Assembly: GCF_022870885.1 (NCBI RefSeq)
Contig: NZ_CP091509.1
Location: 682,001-746,000, forward strand
DNA length: 64,000 nt
Direction: 5' to 3'
Source: Neisseria dumasiana
GTDB lineage: Bacteria > Pseudomonadota > Gammaproteobacteria > Burkholderiales > Neisseriaceae
The notes under the pieces are model-generated. The model was given only the letters and a program-made list of their open reading frames with translations. It did no database searches and had not been told where the DNA came from. The translations under genes were made by a program, and so were the position numbers. Below, piece by piece: positions 17,756 through 26,217 of this stretch (position 1 is the stretch's first letter; each line of letters starts with the position of its first letter).

Positions 17756-17773
17756 TTATTATTTTTATAATAA
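17756..17773. promoter_or_regulatory. Possible Fur-type operator upstream of tonB (weak)
   Basis: A perfect AT-rich inverted repeat TTATTAT-TTTT-ATAATAA lies about 126 bases upstream of tonB. Iron control of tonB-exbBD by Fur is known in Neisseria, and Fur sites are AT-rich with ATAAT units. AT-rich background makes chance likely. The rest of 17631-18053 holds a hairpin at 17886-17920 (TGAGCCGA/TCGGCTCA) and no gene. Confidence 0.25.
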
Positions 17774-18053
17774 AAATCACAATAAAATAAGATGTTTGGA
17801 TAATTGAAAGCAGCATCTGAAACAAAGAACTGAGATTTGGTTGAGCGATCGGATTGTTTACATTTTGTGTAAAACAGCTTTTGCTTGAGCCGAAACAAAG
17901 TGATTTTGAGTGTCGGCTCAGAACGATACGGCCTTAAATATGTTTTAAGCCGACATGTTGTCGATCACGGATTTTTTCTGCTTGGAAAGTTGTACGTCAA
18001 ATTTGAATCCGCTATACAATAGCCGTTACATATCGGACTTATCGGGGAAAGCA

Positions 18054-20267
18054 ATGACACACATCGCACAAGCACCCAGCAGCATCGCACCGGATCTCAA
18101 TGCTTACTATAAATGGTTTAACGAATACGTTGCCAAACTCAATGAACGTGATGCCCAACTGCTGCTCAACGCCCGCAAATTGGCGGAAGAATGTTATCCC
18201 GTTGACGGGTTTACTGCCAACGGCGAGCCTTTAATGAGTAATTTCTTAGGTGCGGCGCAAATGGTTGCCGATATGGACTTGCTGCCTGAAGCTGTTGCCG
18301 CCACTATCTTGACTGAAATTTCTTCTTACTGCCCCGAATGGCAGGAAACGGTTGCCGAAAAATGCAATGCCACCGTTGCCAATTTGGTGAAAGGCATAGA
18401 CGAAGTACAGAAACTCACCCATTTCGCCCGCGTTGACAGTCTCGCTACGTCGGAAGAACGCGCCCAACAAGCAGAAACCATGCGCAAAATGCTGTTGGCA
18501 ATGGTTAGCGACATCCGCGTTGTGCTGATTAAACTTGCCCTGCGTACCCGCACCATGCAGTTTATCGGCACGCTGCCCGACAGTGAAGAAAAAAGGGCAC
18601 TGGCCAAAGAAACGCTGGATATATTCGCTCCGCTCGCTAACCGTTTGGGGGTATGGCAGCTTAAATGGCAGCTCGAAGACTTGGGCTTCCGCCATCAAAA
18701 CCCTGAGCAATATAAAGAAATTGCCCGCCTGCTTGATGAAAAGCGCACCGAACGGCTGGAATATATCGAGCATTTTCTTCAAGCGCTGCGAAATGAGTTA
18801 GACAAATACGGCATTCATTATGATGTGGCCGGCCGCCCGAAGCATATTTATTCGATTTACCGCAAAATGGTTAAGAAAAAAATCGGGTTCGACGGTTTGT
18901 ATGATATCCGTGCCGTCCGTATTTTGGTGGACACCATTCCCGAATGCTATACCACACTGGGTATCGTACACAGCTTGTGGCAGCCGATTCCGGGGGAATT
19001 CGACGACTATATCGCCCAGCCCAAGGGAAACGGTTACAAAAGTCTGCATACTGTTGTTGTGGGCCCAGAAGACAAAGGCGTCGAAGTGCAGATACGCACC
19101 TTCGATATGCACCAATTCAATGAATTCGGTGTTGCCGCTCACTGGCGTTATAAAGAAGGCGGGCGCGGCGACAATGCCTACGAGCAAAAAATCGCTTGGT
19201 TGCGCCAACTGCTCGATTGGCGCGAAAACATGGCCGACCACGACCGTGAGGATTTAGCCGGAGCCTTCCGCACCGAGCTGTTTAACGACACGATATATGT
19301 GTTGACTCCGCACGGAAAAGTGCTTTCGCTCCCTAACGGTTCCACGCCCATCGATTTCGCCTACGCTTTGCACAGCAGCATCGGCGACCGCTGCCGCGGC
19401 GCCAAGGTCGAAGGCCAAATCGTGCCGCTTTCTACGCCGCTTGAAAACGGCCAGCGTGTAGAAATCATTACAGCCAAAGAAGGTAAACCTTCCGTTAACT
19501 GGTTGTATGAAGGTTGGGTCAAGTCCAACAAAGCCATCAGCAAAATACGCGCCTTTATCCGCCAGCAGAACGCCGATGCCGTGCGCGAAAACGGACGTAG
19601 CCAATTGGAAAAACAGCTTGCGAAAGTATCCTGCAAGCCCAATCTCCAAGATTTATCTGAAAAACTCGGCTTTAAGAAAATCGACGATTTATACACCGCC
19701 GTCGGTCAAGGTGAAATTTCCCCCCGCGCGCTGCAGAAAGCATGCGGCACATTGGTTGAACCGCCTCCTGCACCTTTGAACGAAACCACCATCGTCAAGC
19801 AGTCTAAAATCAAAAAAGGCGGCAAAAACGGCATATTGATCGACGGTGAAGACGGCTTGATGACCACATTGGCCAAATGCTGCAAACCCGCACCGCCCGA
19901 TGAAATTGTCGGCTTCGTTACCCGCGAACGCGGTATATCTGTGCACCGCAGCAACTGCCCCTCGTTCCAACATCTTGCCGAACAATCGCCCGATAAAGTG
20001 TTGAGTGCAAGCTGGGCACAAACACAAGAAGGCCAAGTGTTTGCCGTAGATATAGAAATCCGCGCCCAAGACCGCGGGGGACTGCTGCGCGATGTTTCCG
20101 ACACCTTGGCACGCCATAAACTGAATGTTACCGCCGTACAAACCCAAAGCCGCGATTTGGAAGCCAGTATGCGGTTCACGCTGGAAGTGCGGCAAGTAAA
20201 TGATTTACCGCGTGTTTTAGCCAGCCTTTCCGAAGTTAAAGGTGTGTTGAGTGTAACCCGGTTATAG
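18054..20267 (+). CDS. relA: (p)ppGpp synthetase RelA
   Basis: 737 aa from ATG 18054 with GGGGAAAG upstream; the open frame reaches back to 17955 without a better start. Domain order is that of long RSH proteins: N-terminal HD-like domain (about 30-200), synthetase (about 235-380, with RPKHIYSIYRKM and NGYKSLHTVV...VEVQIRT), TGS (about 410-470, IYVLTPHGKVLSLPNG), a Cys/His region (CCKPAPPDEIVGFVT) and a C-terminal ACT domain. The hydrolase signature HDxxED is absent, replaced by LTEISSYCPEW. This makes it RelA, a synthetase responding to uncharged tRNA on ribosomes, and not the bifunctional SpoT. It is monocistronic, with a terminator at 20301. Confidence 0.93.
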   Translation: MTHIAQAPSSIAPDLNAYYKWFNEYVAKLNERDAQLLLNARKLAEECYPVDGFTANGEPLMSNFLGAAQMVADMDLLPEAVAATILTEISSYCPEWQETVAEKCNATVANLVKGIDEVQKLTHFARVDSLATSEERAQQAETMRKMLLAMVSDIRVVLIKLALRTRTMQFIGTLPDSEEKRALAKETLDIFAPLANRLGVWQLKWQLEDLGFRHQNPEQYKEIARLLDEKRTERLEYIEHFLQALRNELDKYGIHYDVAGRPKHIYSIYRKMVKKKIGFDGLYDIRAVRILVDTIPECYTTLGIVHSLWQPIPGEFDDYIAQPKGNGYKSLHTVVVGPEDKGVEVQIRTFDMHQFNEFGVAAHWRYKEGGRGDNAYEQKIAWLRQLLDWRENMADHDREDLAGAFRTELFNDTIYVLTPHGKVLSLPNGSTPIDFAYALHSSIGDRCRGAKVEGQIVPLSTPLENGQRVEIITAKEGKPSVNWLYEGWVKSNKAISKIRAFIRQQNADAVRENGRSQLEKQLAKVSCKPNLQDLSEKLGFKKIDDLYTAVGQGEISPRALQKACGTLVEPPPAPLNETTIVKQSKIKKGGKNGILIDGEDGLMTTLAKCCKPAPPDEIVGFVTRERGISVHRSNCPSFQHLAEQSPDKVLSASWAQTQEGQVFAVDIEIRAQDRGGLLRDVSDTLARHKLNVTAVQTQSRDLEASMRFTLEVRQVNDLPRVLASLSEVKGVLSVTRL

Positions 20268-20300
20268 AAACCGCTAAGTTCAGGCCGTCTGAAATGATCT

Positions 20301-20345
20301 AAACACCCGTCCGATCAGCTTTTCAGCCAATCGGGCGGGGTGTTT
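20301..20345 (+). terminator. Terminator-like hairpin after relA
   Basis: A stem AAACACCCGTCCGAT pairs imperfectly with ATCGGGCGGGGTGTTT across a 14-base loop. It begins 33 bases after the relA stop and 25 bases before the nagZ stop, so it may serve both convergent genes. Confidence 0.65.
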
Positions 20346-20369
20346 GTTTGTGTTTGAAAGACGAAGTTG

Positions 20370-21455
20370 CTAAAACGCCTCGCCCACTTTCACGCCGCCG
20401 GCAACATCTTTCGGCGTGGCCAGTTTGGCAGTAGCGACTTGAGCGGCCTTAAATTCGGGCGTTTCCATCACGGCGGCGGCTTGTTCGGCGGGCAGGGTGT
20501 TTGCCATGTATTGCCAGCGGTCGGCCAATGCGGGGTTGGACGGAATCACGAAATCCTCGCGCAATTCATCGACCAAATCGGGGCGGTTGCACACCAGCAC
20601 GATGTCGCAGCCGGCATCAAACGATAATTTTGCCCGCTCTTTGATGCCGCCCGCTCCACATGCGCCTTCCATGGTGAGGTCGTCTGAAAAAATCACGCCG
20701 TTAAAGCCGATGTCTTCACGTAGAATATCTTTCAGCCATTTGGCCGAAAAGCCCGCCGGTTGGCTGTCGACTTGCGGGTAAACCACATGCGCGGGCATCA
20801 CGGCCGCCATGCCTGCCGCGCTCATGCGGCGGAAAGGCACGATGTCGGCGGCTTCCAATTCGTTCAAACTGCGGTCGTCTTGCGGCAAAACATGATGGCT
20901 GTCGCCTTCGACGAAACCGTGGCCGGGAAAGTGTTTGCCGCACGATTTCATACCGCCTTTATTTAAGCCTTTCTGCAAAGCCAGTGCCAGCTCGGTAACG
21001 ATTTCGGCGTTGCCGTGGAAACTGCGGTTGCCGATCACGGCGCATTGCCCCCAGTTCAAATCCAGCACGGGCGTAAACGACAAATCCACGCCGCACGCGC
21101 TCAATTCGGTTGCCAACACCCAACCCACTTGCTCGGCCTGTGCTTTGGCCGCTTCGGGGCTTTGCGTATCCCAAATTTCGCCGAGCACATTCATGGCGGG
21201 CAAGCGGGTAAAGCCGTCGATAAACCGCTGCACGCGTCCGCCTTCGTGATCGACGGCGACAATCAGTTCGGGCGAGCGCAACGCTTTGATTTCGCTTATC
21301 AACTCTTTAAGTTGGGCAACATTTTCAAAATTGCGGCGGAACAAAATCACGCCGCCGACGGCAGGGTCGAGCAGGCGTTGTTTTTCTTCGTCGGTGAGAC
21401 GGAAGGCGTGGACATCGGCCATCACGGGGCCGCGCGGGATAATGGGTTTGGTCAT
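20370..21455 (-). CDS. nagZ: Beta-N-acetylglucosaminidase NagZ (GH3)
   Basis: 361 aa from ATG 21455 (MTKPIIPRGPVMAD). A single glycoside hydrolase family 3 TIM-barrel with the NagZ signatures VAVDHEGGRVQRF, KHFPGHG followed by DSHHVLPQDDRS (His/Asp acid-base pair), and FSDDLTMEG with the nucleophile Asp. It is cytoplasmic, with no signal peptide, and removes GlcNAc from 1,6-anhydromuropeptides in peptidoglycan recycling. The gene is monocistronic, convergent with relA. Confidence 0.94.
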   Translation of the reverse strand: MTKPIIPRGPVMADVHAFRLTDEEKQRLLDPAVGGVILFRRNFENVAQLKELISEIKALRSPELIVAVDHEGGRVQRFIDGFTRLPAMNVLGEIWDTQSPEAAKAQAEQVGWVLATELSACGVDLSFTPVLDLNWGQCAVIGNRSFHGNAEIVTELALALQKGLNKGGMKSCGKHFPGHGFVEGDSHHVLPQDDRSLNELEAADIVPFRRMSAAGMAAVMPAHVVYPQVDSQPAGFSAKWLKDILREDIGFNGVIFSDDLTMEGACGAGGIKERAKLSFDAGCDIVLVCNRPDLVDELREDFVIPSNPALADRWQYMANTLPAEQAAAVMETPEFKAAQVATAKLATPKDVAGGVKVGEAF

Positions 21456-21561
21456 AAGTTTTCTCAACAAATAGGGAAGGTGGTGCGGAAAAGGGAAGAT
21501 TATACAAGACTGAAACGGCAGGCAGTAGGCATGTGGCCGATAGTGTGGCGTTTATATAGAT

Positions 21562-21595
21562 AGGCCGTCTGAAAAAAAGGGTTTTCAGACGGCCT
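21562..21595. terminator. DUS inverted pair
   Basis: AGGCCGTCTGAAAA and its complement face each other over a short loop. It lies between the VOC pseudogene and the start of nagZ, both on the minus strand, and so can act as a terminator after the former. It also supplies two uptake sequences. Confidence 0.75.
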
Positions 21596-21614
21596 TAACC
21601 TAGCATCAGCCGTT

Positions 21615-21929
21615 TTACCCGGCCAGCCAAGCCATTGCTTCGATTTTGTGGCCGTCTAAATCGCGCACAAAGCAGCCGTAATACTCTTTGCCGTAATGCG
21701 GGCGCGGGCCGGGTGCGCCGCTGGCAGTTTGTGCGTGTTGTTTGTCGTGCGGAGCCTGAATCCAAAATTCGGGATAGGCGCGACCGTAAGCCACGGCTCG
21801 GTGTTCGCTTAAATCCAAAACCCGCCCGATGCCGAGCTTAGCCAACACTCTGTCTTAAAACGCCACCGCTTCTTCAAAACGGTTGGTGCCGAGCGATACA
21901 TGGGAAAGAATGCCGGGATTGGCAGGCAT
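21615..21929 (-). pseudogene. VOC/glyoxalase-like protein with premature stop
   Basis: From ATG 21929 the frame reads MPANPGILSHVSLGTNRFEE, then AVAF and a TAA stop (21857-21855), then continues in the same frame DRVLAKLGIGRVLDLSEHRA to GHKIEAMAWLAG and the natural stop. Without the TAA it would be a complete single-domain VOC (glyoxalase/bleomycin resistance) protein of about 104 aa. FYDRVLA is the usual motif, so a Tyr codon (TAT/TAC) has probably become TAA. Reinitiation at GTG 21848 is possible but would lose the first beta-alpha unit. Confidence 0.8.
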
Positions 21930-21966
21930 GGTTGCGCTGCTTTCCAAAAAGAGTTGCGCCAAAAGA

Positions 21967-21996
21967 TTTCAGACGGCCTCAAGAGGCCGTCTGAAA
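21967..21996 (-). terminator. DUS-hairpin terminator of the DegP-type protease gene
   Basis: TTTCAGACGGCCTC and GAGGCCGTCTGAAA flank a two-base loop. It lies 40 bases after the stop of the minus-strand protease gene. Confidence 0.8.
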
Positions 21997-22035
21997 AAGT
22001 GTAAACGCCTGAACGGCAAAGACTTACACTTGGTT

Positions 22036-23526
22036 TTACGGCAGGGTTAAAGCCATAAAAATGGTATCGCCGTTTCGTTCCACCAACAGCGGAATATTTT
22101 TTCCCGCACCTTCCAGCGCGCTTTTCAATGTGGCTTCGTCTTCTACGTTGAGATGGTTCACGGTAACGATTTCGTCGCCTCGTCTCAAGCCGGCGCGCTC
22201 GGCGGGACCTTCGGCTTTAACCACCACCAAGCGTTTGCCGGTGTTGGAGGTGCGCACTTTCATGGTTAGACCCACCGCTTCAACCGCAAAGGCTTGGCCG
22301 TCGGTAGAAAACATCGGATCGTTGTTGCCTGCGTTGCTCGTTTCGGTGTCGTTACCGCTGGCGCCGAGTATCACTTTGATTTGTTGCTCTTTACCTTTGC
22401 GCCAAACATTGAGTGTGACTTCCTTGCCCGGGGCAATTGCGCCGACCATTACGGGCAGGTCGCTGGATTGGCGGACTTCCTCTCCGTTTACGCTGCGCAC
22501 GATGTCGCCGGACTGCAAACCTGCTTTCAGGGCGGGGCTGTTGGGCAGCACGCGGGTAATTAAGGCGCCGGAGGCTTTTTCAAGGCCGAATGATTTGGCC
22601 AGATTATAGGAAACTTCTTGAATAATCACGCCGAGTTGGCCGCGCTGTACTTTTCCGCCGGCTTTGAGCTGTTCGGCCACGTTCATGGCTACGTCAATCG
22701 GAATGGCAAACGAAATACCCATAAATCCGCCGCTGCGGCTGTAAATCTGCGAATTGATGCCGACGACCTGACCTTTCAGGTTAAACAGCGGGCCGCCCGA
22801 ATTGCCGGGGTTGATGGCAACGTCGGTTTGGATGAACGGCGTGTAGTTTTCGTTGGGCAGGCTGCGTCCTTTGGCCGACACGATGCCTGCGGTAACGCTG
22901 TTGTCGAAGCCGAAAGGCGCACCGATGGCGGCCACCCATTCGCCGGGTTTAAGGTCTTTGGCATTGCCGACTTTGATGACGGGCAGGTTTTCGGCGTCGA
23001 TTTTCAACAAGGCTACATCGGATTGCACGTCGGAGCCGATTAATTTGGCGGTGTATTCGCGTTTATCGTTGAGCAGCACTTTGATGTTGCTCATGCCGCC
23101 GACCACATGGGTATTGGTTAGGATGTAGCCGTCGGGGCTGATGATGAAGCCCGAGCCGAAATGCAGTTCGGTGTCGTCTTCCTGCTCGGGAATGTCGGGC
23201 AGGTTGGGTACGAGGCGCTTGAAAAATTCGTAAAACGGATCGTTGTCGGGAAACTGGTTCAAGTCCATATTGTCGTTGCTGCGGCCTGCGCGGGGGGCTT
23301 GGAGGGCTTGAATATTGACTACCGTTTGGCCTTCTTGTTCGACCAGTTTGGTAAAGTCGGGCAGCAGCATTTCTACTTTGCCGCTGTCGGTTTGCGTTTC
23401 TACTTTTTGTACCAAATCCTTTTGCGGCTCGTCTTGCTTGCCGAAAAAGCTGTCCACTTTATCGCAGCCGTTTAAGACCAATGCAGAAGCAAGCACCAAG
23501 GCAATGTATTTTGGCGTTTTGTTCAC
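22036..23526 (-). CDS. DegP/HtrA-type serine protease, predicted lipoprotein
   Basis: 496 aa. The N-terminus has a lipobox (LVLNGC, Cys21), so the mature protein is probably lipid-anchored, unlike soluble E. coli DegP. The trypsin-like domain has the catalytic triad H140 (ILTNTHVVGG), D170 (QSDVALLKID) and S243 (NPGNSGGPLF). Two PDZ domains follow (about 290-385 and 410-490: LPNSPALKAGLQSGDIV and AEGPAERAGLRRGDEIV). Such proteases and chaperones degrade misfolded envelope proteins. The gene is single, with a terminator at 21967. Family Do protease is certain, but whether DegP, DegQ or MucD is not. Confidence 0.92.
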   Translation of the reverse strand: MNKTPKYIALVLASALVLNGCDKVDSFFGKQDEPQKDLVQKVETQTDSGKVEMLLPDFTKLVEQEGQTVVNIQALQAPRAGRSNDNMDLNQFPDNDPFYEFFKRLVPNLPDIPEQEDDTELHFGSGFIISPDGYILTNTHVVGGMSNIKVLLNDKREYTAKLIGSDVQSDVALLKIDAENLPVIKVGNAKDLKPGEWVAAIGAPFGFDNSVTAGIVSAKGRSLPNENYTPFIQTDVAINPGNSGGPLFNLKGQVVGINSQIYSRSGGFMGISFAIPIDVAMNVAEQLKAGGKVQRGQLGVIIQEVSYNLAKSFGLEKASGALITRVLPNSPALKAGLQSGDIVRSVNGEEVRQSSDLPVMVGAIAPGKEVTLNVWRKGKEQQIKVILGASGNDTETSNAGNNDPMFSTDGQAFAVEAVGLTMKVRTSNTGKRLVVVKAEGPAERAGLRRGDEIVTVNHLNVEDEATLKSALEGAGKNIPLLVERNGDTIFMALTLP

Positions 23527-23828
23527 AGTGTTTCCTTTTAAACAGATTCGTTAAGTTTCAATGGTGTGATTGTAAACGAAAATATAGGTCCCTGCACGGT
23601 GAAAACAAGTGCATATATTCCATTTAAGCAGATGTTTTTACAGTTTTTCACACTTTCTTGCGATATGCCGTACCATGCCGTGCGGTTTGTGGAAAAAATG
23701 CGGGAAACATGCCGTTGGAAATGAAGCAATCGGCAGTGCGCGGCAATGTTGTTACAATAATATGTTTTCCGGTTGGGATGGCCGGCGCTGCCGGGTATCT
23801 CTGTTTCTGCTTTTTACCGGTATGGTTT

Positions 23829-24506
23829 ATGAACGGCGACATCACTTTTTTGACTTTGTTTCTTATCGGCTTTTTCGGCGGCGGGCATTGCGTGGGCATG
23901 TGCGGCGGGTTGAGCAGCGCGTTTGCTTTGCAGTTGCCGCCGCATATCAACCGCTTTTGGCTGATTGTGTTGCTGAATGCGGGGCGGATCAGCAGTTATG
24001 TGCTGATCGGCGTGCTGCTTGGCTTGCTGGGGCAGGTGGGGATTTCGTTGGATGAAACTCGGTGGCTGCAAAACGGTTTGTTTGTGGCGGCGAATGTGCT
24101 GCTGTTGCTGTTGGGGCTGTATCTTGCCGGCTTGTCGGCCTTAGTGGTGAAAGTGGAGGCAGTGGGCAGGCCGGTGTGGAAGCGTTTGAACCCGCTGCTG
24201 AATAAGTTGCTGCCGATACGCAGCGTGCCGGCCTGTTTTGCCGTGGGCATGTTGTGGGGCTGGCTGCCGTGCGGTTTGGTGTACAGCGCGTCGCTGTATG
24301 CTTTGGGCAGCGGCAGCGCGGCGCAGGGAGGCATGTATATGCTGGCTTTTGCATTGGGTACGCTGCCCAACCTGCTGGCGATGGGCTTTTTCGCGGCGCA
24401 GTTGAAAGCGTGGCTGCAACATAAAACGGTGCGTTTGTGCGCGGGTTTGACCGTATCGGCATGGGCGGTATGGCAGTTGGCGGTGTTTTTTCAGACGGCC
24501 GTCTGA
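23829..24506 (+). CDS. TauE/SafE-like (UreH-type) membrane protein
   Basis: 225 aa from ATG 23829 (MNGDITFLTLF); the frame is open further upstream but without signals. About six membrane helices. The characteristic start is GGGHCVGMCGGLSSAF, with paired cysteines, and PCGLVYSASLYALGSG begins the second half. Proteins of this group (also called UreH/DsbD-like) often accompany cytochrome cbb3 oxidase assembly or metal handling. Here no such neighbour is adjacent; ccoG-ccoH lie 29 kb away. The transported substrate is unknown. A DUS half-palindrome lies over the stop. Confidence 0.7.
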   Translation: MNGDITFLTLFLIGFFGGGHCVGMCGGLSSAFALQLPPHINRFWLIVLLNAGRISSYVLIGVLLGLLGQVGISLDETRWLQNGLFVAANVLLLLLGLYLAGLSALVVKVEAVGRPVWKRLNPLLNKLLPIRSVPACFAVGMLWGWLPCGLVYSASLYALGSGSAAQGGMYMLAFALGTLPNLLAMGFFAAQLKAWLQHKTVRLCAGLTVSAWAVWQLAVFFQTAV

Positions 24507-24599
24507 GAAGTATGGGCTGGGAAGAGATGGGCATGCAGGGCGGGCAAGTTGCCGGTTTTATTTGTTATAATGCCGCCTTTATAGTGCCTACAAAACCGT

Positions 24600-25031
24600 A
24601 TGAAAACCGTAGAAAAAAATATGTTGGTGCTGCACAGTGCCGAGCAGATGTTCGAGCTGGTGGATAGGGTGGAAGACTATCCGCAGTTTCTGCCGTGGTA
24701 CAGCAAAACCGAAATCATCGAGCGCGGCGGCAACGAGCTGAAAGCGCGTTTATTTATGGACTATATGAAAGTTCAGCAGTCTTTCGCCACGCACAACCAC
24801 AACGTGCCGGGGCGCGAAATCCGTATGAACTTGCTCGAAGGGCCGTTCAAAACCCTGCAAGGCACATGGAAGTTTATTCCCGTGGGCGACGATGCCTGCA
24901 AAATCGAATTCAAACTGCAATACGATTTTTCCAGCAGCCTGCTTTCCGCACTGATTTCGCCGGTGTTCAGCCACCTTTCGCGCACGCTGGTGGACGCATT
25001 CGTTAAAGAGGCAGACCGCCGCTATGGTTGA
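24600..25031 (+). CDS. ratA: RatA/COQ10-type START domain protein
   Basis: 143 aa. A single SRPBCC/START-like domain: [27 protein letters not shown] at the N-terminus and the helix [18 protein letters not shown] at the C-terminus. The family is annotated either as the RatA toxin (ribosome association inhibitor) or as the COQ10-like ubiquinone-binding protein. The second role fits conservation outside toxin-antitoxin contexts. It overlaps rnfH by eight bases, the conserved ratA-ratB arrangement. Confidence 0.85.
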   Translation: MKTVEKNMLVLHSAEQMFELVDRVEDYPQFLPWYSKTEIIERGGNELKARLFMDYMKVQQSFATHNHNVPGREIRMNLLEGPFKTLQGTWKFIPVGDDACKIEFKLQYDFSSSLLSALISPVFSHLSRTLVDAFVKEADRRYG

Positions 25032-25308
25032 AATTGAAATTGTGTACGGCACGGCAGATAAGCAGCTGTTGCAGCGTCTTTCCGTTTCAGACGGCACAAC
25101 CGCGCGCGAGGCGGTGTTGCAGAGCCGCATTGCCGAAGAGTTTCCCGAAGCAGACGTGCACAATGCGCCGTTGGGTATTTTCGGCAAAGCGGTGAAAGAC
25201 GATACGGTGTTGCGCGATAAAGACCGCGTGGAAGTGTACCGTCCGCTGTTGATTGATCCCAAAGAAGCCCGCCGTTTGCGCGTGCGGAATAATAAAGAAG
25301 CCGATTGA
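25024..25308 (+). CDS. rnfH: RnfH/RatB family ubiquitin-like protein
   Basis: 94 aa with a beta-grasp (ubiquitin-like) fold pattern: [68 protein letters not shown]. The last segment is the family signature. Its function is unproven. It overlaps the end of ratA, so the two are co-translated. Despite the name, no Rnf electron-transport genes are near. Confidence 0.88.
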   Translation: MVEIEIVYGTADKQLLQRLSVSDGTTAREAVLQSRIAEEFPEADVHNAPLGIFGKAVKDDTVLRDKDRVEVYRPLLIDPKEARRLRVRNNKEAD

Positions 25309-25378
25309 GCCGTGTTTGGCGATATGGCGGCTGTGCTTTTTTGATATTAAATAAATAGGCGAATCAGAAGATACATCA

Positions 25379-25402
25379 GGCCGTCTGAAATTTCAGACGG
25401 CC
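25379..25402. terminator. Loopless DUS palindrome between rnfH and pth
   Basis: GGCCGTCTGAAA is followed directly by its reverse complement, a perfect 24-bp palindrome. It lies 70 bases after rnfH and 20 bases before pth, so it may terminate the former. It has no T-run. Confidence 0.55.
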
Positions 25403-25421
25403 ATAAATATGGAAAGATAAA

Positions 25422-25997
25422 ATGTCGGAAATCAAATTAATCGTCGGGCTGGGCAACCCCGGCGCGGAATACACCCACACGCGCCACAATGCCGGATTTT
25501 GGCTGATAGACGAATTGGCTTGGGCATGGAACGCCCGCTTGAAAGAAGAGAAAAAATTTTTCGGCGAAGTGGCGCGCGTTACCCACCCCGAAGGGGAAAT
25601 ATGGCTGCTGAAACCGAATACGTTTATGAACCGCTCCGGTCAGGCGGTGGCCGCATTGGCGTCGTTTTACAAAATCAAGCCGGAAGAAATTTTGGTGGTG
25701 CACGACGAATTGGATATCCCTTGCGGGCGCATCCGCTTCAAGCTCGGCGGCGGCAACGGCGGCCACAACGGCCTGAAAGACATTCAAGCCAGACTGGGCA
25801 CGCCCGGTTTTTACCGCCTGCGTTTGGGCATCGACCACCCCGGCGACCGCAATCTGGTGGTGGGTTATGTGCTCAACAAGCCCAGCGCCGAAGACCGGCA
25901 GGCGATAGACGATGCCATCGCCAAATCCATACAGGGCTTGCCGCTGGTGTTGTCGGGTCAATGGGAAGAGGCGACCCGTTTTCTTCACAGCAAGTAA
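25422..25997 (+). CDS. pth: Peptidyl-tRNA hydrolase
   Basis: 191 aa, normal for Pth. Family motifs are present: LIVGLGNPGAEYTHTRHNAGF (active-site Asn and His20-equivalent), KPNTFMNRSGQAV, VVHDELDIPCGRIRFKLGGGNGGHNGLKDI (catalytic Asp, Asn, Gly-rich loop) and YRLRLGIDHPG. It releases tRNA from peptidyl-tRNAs dropped by ribosomes and is essential in bacteria. 25998-26217 downstream contains one inward-facing DUS (TTCAGACGGCC near 26147) and no gene. Confidence 0.96.
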   Translation: MSEIKLIVGLGNPGAEYTHTRHNAGFWLIDELAWAWNARLKEEKKFFGEVARVTHPEGEIWLLKPNTFMNRSGQAVAALASFYKIKPEEILVVHDELDIPCGRIRFKLGGGNGGHNGLKDIQARLGTPGFYRLRLGIDHPGDRNLVVGYVLNKPSAEDRQAIDDAIAKSIQGLPLVLSGQWEEATRFLHSK

Positions 25998-26217
25998 TGT
26001 GAAAGCTTTTTAAAATCAAAAGCTAATCTGGAATATGGGTTTCAATGTTCCGTTACTGAAAATCACATGCGGGCGGATAGGTAATCCGCCCCGCCGCAAG
26101 ATGTTGGCCGTTGGGAAGGTGTTTTAGTGAAACTCACAAGTTCGCTTTCAGACGGCCTCAAATACGCGTTTTTATTCTTCTTTATACAATCCACTCGAAA
26201 CAAGCAGGTGCAAAACC

